From the NCBI GenBank assembly GCA_963796675.1, contig CAWCMS010000003.1, positions 1 to 64,000 of the forward strand: 64,000 bases of DNA, written 5' to 3'. The first letter of the stretch is position 1, and each line of letters opens with the position of its first letter. A model generated the notes under the pieces. It saw only the letters and a program-made list of their open reading frames with translations, was not told the origin of the DNA and did not search any database. This stretch comes from CAWCDJ01 sp963796675. GTDB lineage: Bacteria > Acidobacteriota > Terriglobia > Bryobacterales > Bryobacteraceae. Shown here piece after piece: positions 1 to 9,400 of the stretch. Made by a program: the position numbers and the translations under genes.

Positions 1-2012
1 CCGTGAGGCACTGACAGAGGCTCTTGTTCTGGTGAAAGAACTGGAAGCGGACATCGGCGCATCCTTGCCCGAGCTGAAGAAGAAAGAGGCACTGAAGCGT
101 AGGCTGGACGCCGCGCTGGCGCCGTTCTGTGCCGTCGCCGCCTGGTGTCGTGGGCCGGACGCCTCATGTCCGGCCAGGGGACTGGGTCCGATTATCTGGC
201 CATCGTCCAACACGCCCTTGCGGGTGAGGTGCCGGATGACGAACTAGCAGAACCCGAGGTGCTACCTTTTGACCTCGCATTTCCCGAAGTGTTCTTTCCA
301 ACTGGAGATGTGAGCCAGCGGCGGGGGTTTGATGCAGTGCTCGGCAATCCCCCATGGGAAGGGATCCGCCGTGCTGACAACCAGTTTTTCGGTGCTCGGG
401 ACTTCCAGGCACTCGTGGGCGCGACGAAGCAGGACAAGAAGGCGATACACGACGCACTCCTATCGGATCCCCAGGTTGCCCGGGAATACGAAGCGTACGT
501 CTCAGGGTTCGAGCAGCAAGACCGAGCCGCCGATGCTTTTTTTGATGTTCACAAGGCACGCGTCAACGGTGAACTTGCGGGCCGCGGCACCTACGACTCT
601 CTCACGCTCTTCGCGGAACGGGCGCATCAACTTCTGCAACCTCACGGTGTAGTTGGCTGGGTCCTTCCATCGGCATTTCACGCCAACGAAGGCGGGACCG
701 GAGTCGGCGGCTCTACCTCGAACAGCACTGCTCTTCGTTGCTGTTACTCGTTCGAGAATCGCCGAAAACTTTCGAGATTGACACTCCCGCTTCAAATTCG
801 CGACAATCGTGGCGACACTCCCTGGCCCAACCACTGAGTTTGGCTGCGCATTCTACCTGCAGGACGATGAATGGCTCTTCCGCGACCAGCGCCCCGAAGA
901 GCAGAGCTATTCTTGATTTCATCAAGCGTACGGGTGGCCCCTACCTAAACCTCCTTGAACTGCGATCGGGTGCTGATCTCGGCGTAGCGCAGACTTGTTT
1001 TGAAAATGGAGAACCCTTCGGAGCGGGCATGTCCTCGGTTGAACATCCAACTCGGCCAGGAACTCAACATGACGTATGACTCTGGACGCTTCACCCTCGT
1101 GGAAAACTTGCTGGCTCCGGGCTTGGATCCGCGTTCACGAACGTCGCCCAGAATCTGCTGAACCGTGGCTACCTTGGATTGCATGAGGGAAAGACATTTC
1201 ACCGAGTACCGGATAGCTGGAGGACCGGCCACATACGTCGTCGGACTTGCGAAAATCTCCGACAAGTCGTGGTTGATCAAGGCAGTTCGATATTACCGGC
1301 TGGCGTTTCGGGACATCGCCAGGTCAAATGACGAGCGAACTCTGATCTTTGCGCTACTTGCTCCTTCCGTCTGCGGCAACAAAGCGCCTTGCGAAAGATC
1401 GCCCGACTCACGCCCGAACTGTTCGGCGCTGCTCCTACTGACAGTGGCGAATTCATTTGTTTGTGACTGGTTGGCTCGTCTACGGATCGCTGCGACCGTT
1501 AACCTTTTCCTGCTCAATGCGACACCGGTTCCACAGGTAAGCACTATTCGAACCCTGCTCTGCCACTCAGGCGTACGCTTAACCTGTAACCATGCCGGTT
1601 ACACCCACTTGTGGCAGGAGCAACTGGGCAGGCAGTGGCGAGAACTGGGCCGCCTGATTGCTGGCCCGTGCTGCCAGACAACACTTCACGCTGGGATCTC
1701 CGCGCCGCGGTCGACGCCGCGGTTGCCCACGCGTACGGCCTTTCTCGCGCCCAATACGAACATGTTCTGTCCACATTCAGCCACCGCTCGTACCCGGACG
1801 CGCCCCTTCTCTGCCTCAACAAGTTCGACGAATTCCGCACTATCGGCCTGACCGCCTTCGCCCGGAAATATGACCCATACTGGGACATCCCGCTAGTCGA
1901 GTCCCTCCCGCAACCGGTAATCGAGCTTCCCGGCATCGAGACCGAGCCCGAAGAGTTCACGCTTAACCCCCCACCGACCGCCGCGGGTCGGCGGCGAGGG
2001 CGCAGGAGTTGA
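1..2012 (+). pseudogene. Eco57I-type N6-adenine DNA methyltransferase, left-truncated by the window and frameshifted
   Basis: The family methylates adenine in DNA in type IIG restriction-modification and in BREX/DISARM-like defence. Seen: the catalytic motif IV region reads GNPPWEGIRRADNQFF near 343-390, followed by a QPHGVVGWVLPSAF segment near 640-680. The specificity-domain-like segment YRLAFRDIARSNDERT lies near 1294-1340, and a typical C-terminus with AYGLSRAQYEHVLSTFSH runs up to the stop at 2010-2012. These pieces lie in at least three frames: frame 2 before ~140, frame 1 from 145, frame 2 around 791-960, frame 1 from ~1165, frame 3 from ~1611. The coding signal is therefore continuous but broken at least four times. 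The protein starts before base 1. It precedes the metalloprotease by 17 bases in the same direction, so it probably belongs to the island ending at 11775. It could be decayed or an assembly artefact. I am sure of the family, not of activity. Confidence 0.8.
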
Positions 2013-2029
2013 GTCCAGCGAGGTGATGC

Positions 2030-3021
2030 ATGCTGTTGAACGAACTCCTGAAAACAATTCCGCCAGATACGGAGGAGCGTGTGAATCGTGCGCGCGAGCG
2101 CTTCAATCAGAACATTCGCGAGGCACTCCGACAGGAGACAGGGCTCCGTTTCCGGCCAAAAAGTCGCGCGGGCGATCTCCAGGCCTCGGAGTTATCTCAA
2201 TTCCCGTCCGTTTAGTCCCAGGGCTGCCAGTAAAGCTCCAGAAGCGCGAGATCGCGGAAAGCCAACGTATCGCAGCCCTGCTGGCGCCTTGGCGCCGGAC
2301 GCTCGAACAATTGCGAAACTCGGGCCAAACCACAAGCGACAGTATTCTCGGCCTGATTCGCGGGCTTGTCGACCCGCAAACCCAGCGTCCGCATTTGCAA
2401 GCAGCCGTCGATTTAGCAACGCTTTTGCTTGAGCGAACACAAGGCTTCGACCTTGCCGCCTGGATATTGGAAGTCAACGAGGATGTGTTGGGGACGTACC
2501 ACTTTACTGTCCTTAGCGCGCCGGATCCACAATTGATGTTCGAGCCGCCGGAGCCGGAACGGCTGGAGTCCCATATTGAACTGTACTGGGCAGTAATTGG
2601 ACTTGTGTCGCAGATCCTTGGCCTCAATCCCGAGGCCCTAACTATCGTGGTGCTGGCACATGAGTTGGCGCACGCCTACACCCATAGGGCCGCGGACATC
2701 GACGGCACGTTCTGGGCTAGTCAAGGATTCGCCAAGAGCGACCTACCAGTCGTGGAAGGTCTGGCGCAATACTACACTGCGCGTGTGTGTGACCGGCTGA
2801 TGCTATCAGCTCCGGAGGCCAAAGGCGCTTACGAAGAGCTACTCACGCACCAGCCGGCAGCCTACCGGGTCCACACACCATGGCTGAAGAAGTATAAGCC
2901 CGAGGAGTTGCGGCTCGCGCTAGTGGTTGCCCGTCGTGAAGGAGTAATGACGTTTGAAGAGTTCGACTCTGTATTGAAAGGCGCGCGGTCGCAATTGCGT
3001 AGGGAGGAGCCACAGGAATGA
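2030..3021 (+). CDS. HEXXH zinc metalloprotease-like protein of the defence-like island, one frameshift
   Basis: The C-terminal two thirds contain the zinc motif HELAH at 2659-2673 followed about 30 residues later by VVEGLAQYY, whose Glu fits a third zinc ligand of a gluzincin peptidase. Its substrate is unknown. The natural N-terminus appears to start at ATG 2030 (MLLNELLKTIPPDTEER) after an SD-like gcgaggtg, in frame 2. The rest lies in frame 1, so a one-base shift occurs near 2200-2215; the alternative frame-1 start at 2023 gives an implausible N-terminus. The stop overlaps the start of the RecQ-like gene by four bases (ATGA), pointing to translational coupling. No signal peptide is seen, so a cytoplasmic role is likely, perhaps processing or activating a partner in the same operon. 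That role is inference. Confidence 0.7.
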
Positions 3022-5103
3022 GAGAGAGGGCGCTGCAGCTTCTTCGTCAGGCCGTCGGGTCGCCCCGTGCGCGGTTTCATCTCGGACAGTGGGAGGCCAT
3101 TGAAGCCCTGGTGGAGCGCCGTGAGCGTCTGCTGGTAGTGCAGCGGACTGGTTGGGGAAAGAGCATCGTCTACTTCATTGCGACTAAACTGCTGCGGGAG
3201 CAAGGCGCGGGGTGTGCGCTTCTGATCTCACCCTTGCTCGCGCTGATGCGTAACCAAATTGAAGCCGCGCAACGAATGGATGTACGGGCGGAGACCATCA
3301 ATTCCACCAACCCCAACGAATGGCAGCGGGTGAAGCAAGCGCTGAGGGCCGACCAGATCGACATCCTGCTCGTGTCACCGGAGCGTCTTGCCAATGAGGA
3401 ATTCATGACACGATCCCTGCTGCCTATCGCGCCGAGGATCGGCTTGTTTGTCGTGGACGAGGCCCATTGCATCTCGGACTGGGGGCACGATTTTCGTCCG
3501 GACTACCAACGAATCGTGCGCATCCTGCGAGCGCTCCCGCCAAACCTGCCGGTGCTGGCAACGACGGCCACGGCGAACGATCGGGTGGTCGATGATATTG
3601 TGCGGCAGTTGGGCCCGCGTTTGACCATCGTGCGCGGCCCCCTATTGCGAGAAAGCCTTCGCCTCGAAAACGTTCTGATCCCCTCGCAGGCAGGGCGCTT
3701 GGCTTGGCTCGCGGACCGGATTCCCCGGCTGGAAGGCAGTGGGATCATTTACACCCTGACAATTCGCGACGCCGAAAACGTCACAGCCTGGCTCCGGCAC
3801 TGCGGCATCGACGCTCGCGCCTACCACGCCAAGCGGACGAACGAGGAACGGCTGGAATTAGAGGATCTGTTGTTGAGCGACCAAGTCAAGGTATTGGTTG
3901 CCACCGTGGCCCTCGGGATGGGATACGACAAGCCCGACCTCGGGTTCGTGATTCACTTTCAGCGGCCAGGCTCGGTAGTCCACTACTACCAGCAGGTTGG
4001 TAGGGCGGGACGCGCCATCGACCGAGCGTATGGCGTGCTGCTGAGCGGCGCTGAGGACGACGAGATCACTGAGTTCTTCATCCGATCCGCATTTCCGACA
4101 GCGGAGGAAGTAGCGGAAGTCTTGCGTGCCCTCGCAGCCGCCGGCGGCCCGCTCAACCTGAATGGCCTCCAGCGCGCCGTCAACATCCGGCCGGCGAAGC
4201 TGAAGAAGGCGATCAAGTTCCTCGAACTTGCATCCCCTTCGCCGATCGCCCATGAACCTGACGGCTACGTGCGTACTCCTGTACGTTGGACGATGCCCGT
4301 CGAGCACATCGACGGAATCACTGATCTCCGCCGGCAGGAAAAGGTGCGGATGGACGCTTACCTCGCCTCCGATGCCTGCCTTATGCAATTTCTGGCACAT
4401 GACCTGAACGATCCGAATGCGGCGCCCTGCGGCAAATGCGCAAACTGCACAGCTGTGCGGCTGGGGGGCGCATATCCGGAGCAGCTTGCGGAAGAAGCTG
4501 CGGACTTCCTGGAACGGCTCTCGCTACCGATCGATCCCAGGAAACAGTGGCCGCCAGGCGGGACATTTGAAGGAGAACGCGGGAGAATTGCCGTTACGCG
4601 CCAGGCGCGCGAAGGAAGGGCGCTCTGCAAATGGGGCGATGCAGGCTTCGGAGACCTGGTTCGCCGGGGCAAACACGATGGGAATTTTCCGGACCGGCTG
4701 GTGAGAAGCCGGCGCCGATCTCGTGCGCGGCCGCTGGAATCCGCAGCCGGCGCCGAATGGGTGACGTGCGTGCCCTCGCGAAGACACCCAACGTTGGTCC
4801 CTGATTTCGCTCGTCGCCTAGCGGTACAGGCTTCGGCTGCCGTTCGTGGAGTGCATCCGAAAGGTGCGCGCGACCGAGCCACAAAAGTCCCGCGAGAACA
4901 GCTTTCAACAGGCGCAAAACCTGGAAGAGGCCTTCGCAATTGATGCCGCGGCGGTCCGCCGAACGCCAGTGCTGCTGGTAGATGACCTCGTGGATTCCCG
5001 GTGGACGTTTACGGTCCTTGCTTCAAAGCTCCAGGAGGCAGGGTCCGGCGCGGTATTCCCATTTGCCCTTGCCGATTCGTCGTCCGATGATGGAGAGGAG
5101 TGA
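3018..5103 (+). CDS. RecQ-like superfamily 2 helicase fused to a ComF-like phosphoribosyltransferase domain, one frameshift
   Basis: The N-terminal ~450 residues form a RecQ-type helicase: Walker A QRTGWGKS, DEAH box in VVDEAHCISDWGHDFRPDY, motif III LATTATA, and motif VI YYQQVGRAGRAID. A Cys-rich segment (CGKCANC) resembles the RecQ zinc-binding region. The C-terminal part carries a phosphoribosyltransferase-like fold: WVTCVPSRRHPTLVPDFA and then, in another frame, VLLVDDLVDSRWT, which matches the PRPP-binding loop of ComF-like enzymes. The frame change falls near 4828-4834, where RLAVQ continues as RLPFVECIRKV. Read through, the protein has ~695 residues. It starts inside the metalloprotease stop and ends overlapping the DprA-like start (GTGA at 5100-5103), so the three are one operon. 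RecQ helicases unwind DNA 3' to 5'. The role of the PRTase domain is unknown; it may bind a nucleotide or act on DNA or RNA ends. Confidence 0.85.
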
Positions 5104-6098
5104 GCGCAAACATGACGGAAACCTTCAGCGCCGACACGCAAGCGCTCCTGTTGCTGTGCAGTCGGCTTGGACAAGTCGATGATAACGGCGCGAAGCCGCT
5201 GACGGCGAAACAGTATGGCGCGCTGGCACGTTGGCTACGCGAGCGAAGTATGCGCCCGGGCGATTTGCTGGACAACCAGGGCCGAAGCCGCTTGACGGAG
5301 TTGCAGGTCGCGGGCCTGGCGCGGGAAGCAGTAGAGGCCCTGCTGGACCGCGGAGGTGCCCTCGGCATCATGACGGACCGCTGGACGAGCCGGGGACTTT
5401 GGGTCCTGGGCCGTGGAGACGACGGGTATCCCGCTCGCTTTAAGAGCTACTTGGGCCAAGCGGCTCCGCCGCTCCTGTTTGGCGCTGGCGACGCCAAGTT
5501 GCTTCAACGGGGCGGCTTGGCAATGGTCGGTTCACGAGACGCTTCGGATGAGGATATCGAGTTTGCCCGCCGCGTCGCTGCCGGCTGTGCTTCCCAGGAG
5601 ATCCCAGTAATTTCCGGCGGGGCACGCGGCGTGGACCTCGAATCCATGGGGGCAGCCTTCGAAAACGGTGGGTGCGCCGTTGGAGTTCTCCCGGATAGCC
5701 TTGCGCGGGCAACGGTCTCTGCGCGTTATCGAGAAGGCATCATGGCTGGCCGGCTAACTTTGGTGTCGCCCTATGATCCAGAGTCCCGCTGGTTCGCGTT
5801 CACGGCCATGGAGCGCAATAAGCTCATCTACGCTCTCGGCGATGCGGCCCTGGTAGTCAGTTCGGCGGCCGAGAGTGGTGGGACGTGGGCGGGCGCCATC
5901 GAAGCGCTGGACTGCCGCCGTGTCAGGGTTTACGTCAAGGTTCACGGCGAAGTTCAGGATGGTAACCGAAAGCTCCTCGCACGCGGGGCGATGCCTTTCC
6001 CTGAAGGCCCCTGGAGCGACTTGAGGTCACTGTTTGTGCCACCGCAAGCGGGAGCTACCTGTTTTCCGGAGAGGCTGCTGCTACGCGCGAGCCAATGA
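5100..6098 (+). CDS. DprA/Smf-like Rossmann (SLOG-type) protein
   Basis: This 332-residue protein resembles DprA, which loads RecA on single-stranded DNA in transformation. The central Rossmann-like domain reads AMVGSRDASDEDIEFARR, then ISGGARGVDLESMGAAFENG, and later NKLIYALGDAALVVSSAAES, which are the signature blocks of the family. The N-terminal ~100 residues are alpha-helical and not typical of housekeeping DprA. The usual C-terminal winged helix is missing, but the next gene encodes a winged-helix-like protein overlapping by four bases, as if the domain had been split off. Start GTG 5100 overlaps the preceding stop; ATG 5112 is an alternative. SLOG domains can bind or make nucleotide ligands, so in this helicase-rich setting it may be a sensor or an ssDNA binder. 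It is intact, unlike most neighbours. Confidence 0.8.
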   Translation: MSANMTETFSADTQALLLLCSRLGQVDDNGAKPLTAKQYGALARWLRERSMRPGDLLDNQGRSRLTELQVAGLAREAVEALLDRGGALGIMTDRWTSRGLWVLGRGDDGYPARFKSYLGQAAPPLLFGAGDAKLLQRGGLAMVGSRDASDEDIEFARRVAAGCASQEIPVISGGARGVDLESMGAAFENGGCAVGVLPDSLARATVSARYREGIMAGRLTLVSPYDPESRWFAFTAMERNKLIYALGDAALVVSSAAESGGTWAGAIEALDCRRVRVYVKVHGEVQDGNRKLLARGAMPFPEGPWSDLRSLFVPPQAGATCFPERLLLRASQ

Positions 6099-6466
6099 CG
6101 CGCGAAGCCGTTGCGGAAGCGATTGTGAAGGCGGTTGCAGAATCCGAGCTGATACAGTCGGAATCCACGCCGCAACCAATGCCGCACGCGGCAGAACCGC
6201 GTGCCGACGCTTCCCACGAGGTCTTTGCGCTCGTACTCCCCGAGATACTGGGCGCTCTGACTGAGCCGCGAACCGAGAAAGACCTTGAAGAAGCACTCGG
6301 CGTTGTCCCGGCACAAGCCAAAGCATGGTTGAAGCGCGCCTGCGACGAGGGACATGTGCGGAAGTTGGGCCGGCCGGTGCGTTACGTCGCGGCTGCAAAG
6401 CCTCCGCTATTGTTCGAGAGTGCCGAAGGAAATACACGTGAATCTCAATCCCATCCTCGTCCTTGA
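6095..6466 (+). CDS. Small winged-helix-like protein
   Basis: This 123-residue protein starts at ATG 6095, overlapping the DprA-like stop by four bases. Residues ~45-100 look like a winged helix-turn-helix: a helix LPEILGALTEPRTEKDLEEAL, a recognition-like helix VPAQAKAWLKRACDEG, and a short wing HVRKLGRPVRYV. The wing residues LGRPVRY are typical of DNA- or RNA-binding winged helices. The C-terminus overlaps the start of the big helicase at GTG 6438. It may supply the C-terminal winged helix lost from the DprA-like protein, or be an operon regulator. The family name is unknown to me. Confidence 0.65.
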   Translation: MTREAVAEAIVKAVAESELIQSESTPQPMPHAAEPRADASHEVFALVLPEILGALTEPRTEKDLEEALGVVPAQAKAWLKRACDEGHVRKLGRPVRYVAAAKPPLLFESAEGNTRESQSHPRP

Positions 6467-9400
6467 CCGTGTTACCGCGGAGTATCGCTCCTACCTCCGC
6501 TCCGAGTTCCGTGCCAAAGACCCAGCCCTCCGCCTGGCGTTGGAGCGGGAATTGGACCAGCCCCTGTTCCTCGCCCAGGAACCGTTCTACCAGGCTCACC
6601 GGCCATTCAAGAACGGCGCCCGCTGGCGCGACCTTCCCCTGGATGCGCGGCTCGCACGCGTGATGGAGGAGCGGGCCCGCCAACATGGGTCGTTCACTCC
6701 CGAGTTCTCCTTCCTTCACCAGTCCGCCGCAATCGCGCACTTGCTCGGCCCTGCCGCTTCCCCACTCGTTGTCACCACGGGAACCGGTAGCGGAAAGACC
6801 GAAGCATTCCTACTGCCGGTCATTCAGAACGCCATCGAGGATGCCGTACGGTTCCGAAAATCGGGGTTGACCGCGATTCTGGTCTACCCGATGAACGCGC
6901 TAGCAAACGACCAATCGCTCCGCATTCAGCAGTACCTGGAGGCCTCGGGCTTCTCGGGCATGATTGACGTCAGGCAGTATGACCGGGGCACTCCGCAATC
7001 GGTCCGGGACGCGATGCGGAACAATCCTCCGCACATTCTGCTGACCAACTACATGATGTTGGAGTACCTCCTGGTACGGCCGGCGGATCGCGACGATATC
7101 TTCGCCAATCACCGGTGCCGCTTTGTCGTCTTGGACGAGGTACACACATACCGAGGCACGCTCGGCGCCAACATCGCCTTGTTAGTTAGGCGCCTAAAGG
7201 CGCACTTGAGTCAGGCCCGTCAGGATTGGAATACCGACGTGCCCGAAGGTGAGAGCGCGAAGCGGTTCCCTATCCTGATCCCGGTAGGAACGTCTGCAAC
7301 CATCAAGAGCGTGGCCGAGGCGACCACCCGCGAGGAGGCGATACAGCAACGAAACGAGGCGGTGCAGAACTTCTTCGGCAGGCTTACCGGCTCCGCTCCG
7401 GGCGACATCATGGTGCTCGGGGAGGAGATCGAGACCATCCAGAAGCCAGTGGAGGCGGCCTATGGGCCAACTTCGGTTTCGCCTGATCATGAAGGATTTC
7501 GGGGAGACGCCAATGCCCTGCGGCAGGCCATCTCGGAATTGGCCGGTGGCGCAAAGGATGGCGAGACTCTCGAGGAGTTGGTTCGCCGGTGCGGGTTACT
7601 GTGGGACCTCAACCAATGGCTCGTGCGGGCTCCCTTGTCTGCCAGCGCGATCGCCGAAAAGTTACGTTCCAGCACGGCGGAGCGGGCCAATGTCAGCATG
7701 GAAGAAGTGCTGAAGGAGGTCGAGTCGGCACTCGTATTCGGAGCGGCGCTTCCAGATGGGACTCCAGGGGCGCTTCGCCTCCGCGCGCATCGTTTCATCC
7801 GCGGAGGTTGGCGCTTCCATCGATGCGTCAACCCGGACTGTGGCAAGCTTTACCCGCTAGGAGAGGAACGGTGCCAGTGCGGCTATGTGACGGCCCCGCT
7901 GTATCTCTGCCGGAACTGCGGTGCGGACTACATGCGCTTCACGGGCGATCCCGAGCACGAGGCACTGCGTCCGGGGACAGGTGATGAAGACTCCAGCTCG
8001 GAATGGATGCTGTACGAGACTGGCCGCTTCGATGGCGTTTTCGACACCGAGGAAGTCGACCAGGGCGAGGAAGACGAGGACGCCAACCAACGACGGCCGC
8101 GACGCGGACGCGGGAGGGCGCCGAGCATCAAAGGGCGCCCGGTCCATCAAGGATCTTTCGACCCTGAGTCGCTCGCCTTCTCGGCAAACGATTCCGACTA
8201 CCGCCGGAAGGTGATGCTGGCCCCAGCGCGCTCAAGGTGTCTGTGTTGTGGGGGAAGCGCTGGCAGCCGGAATGTAATCACGCCAGTCGCACTGGGGACA
8301 TCGGCAGCCGTGAAGGTGGTTGCGGAAGGACTGATCGAGGCTTTGACGGATGCGCACGCGGGTTCGGCGGATACCAAAGAGCGGTTATTGATTTTCAGCG
8401 ACAGCCGCCAGGATGCCGCGCACCAGGCGCGCTTCATCGTGTTTGCCAGCCGGTATGACCGGATGCGCCGGCAGACTGGTCGAACTACTGGAGTCGGAAG
8501 GGTCGCTTACGATCCAGCGTGCCGTGGAGTTGCTGGGCGATCGCGGCGCCGCGGAACAGGACAACCCGAAGGCGCCCCCAAGAGAGGAGCGGATCTATCC
8601 GGAAACCCGCGATGCCATCCGCGCCTGGGAGGAAGCTCCACTGTTGGATGAACTCGCGGTAAATGCGGGTTATCGAAACACGCTCGTCAACCTCGGGCTG
8701 GTCGGCGTTGGATATAGCGACTTGGCCGCGCAGGTTAGTCACTGCCGGCAGCGAACTCCGTGGACGCCTCGGCGTCGGAGAGGACCAGTTCGTCCACCTA
8801 TGCCGTTGCGTGCTGGACGAGATGCGCGCTCGCAGCGCCGTCTCCCGCGAGCTCCTTCGCTACCATCCGCTCCATCCCGCGTGCCCGGCCTACGCACGCG
8901 CTGCGGAATGGGAACGCCGCATTAAGTCCCCAATGGGCTATGCCTGCTCGGATGCCGGCATGCCCGTCATTTCCCGTGATCCGGCAGAGATTCCGCCCGG
9001 GATCAAGAACTACAACCTGTGGCGTCGTCCAGGGGCAGGCGGTCGGGGGCCAGCGCTTGAACGCATACTGAAGCGGCTGTTATCGGGCTTTGGCGGCCGG
9101 TCGCCGGAACCGGAGGACCTGCTCGATTTGATGACCCTCTTGCGGCGGCCGTGCGGGTTGATCATTGATTCCGAGCTATACGGATACCGCGAGAAGACGC
9201 GCCTGCTCCAGGTCAACCACGAAGCGCTGTCGCTCTACCTTCTTCGGGAAGAAGAGCCGGATGCGTTGTGGTGTGTGCGGCTTTGTCATGGGCGGCACCC
9301 CGTCCGGATTTCCGTGCCCGAGGTGCCACGGGTTGCTTGAGCACTGGAAGGATGTGGATGTCTTCGAGCACCGAACCGTGCAGCGGGTGCGGTCGCAACA

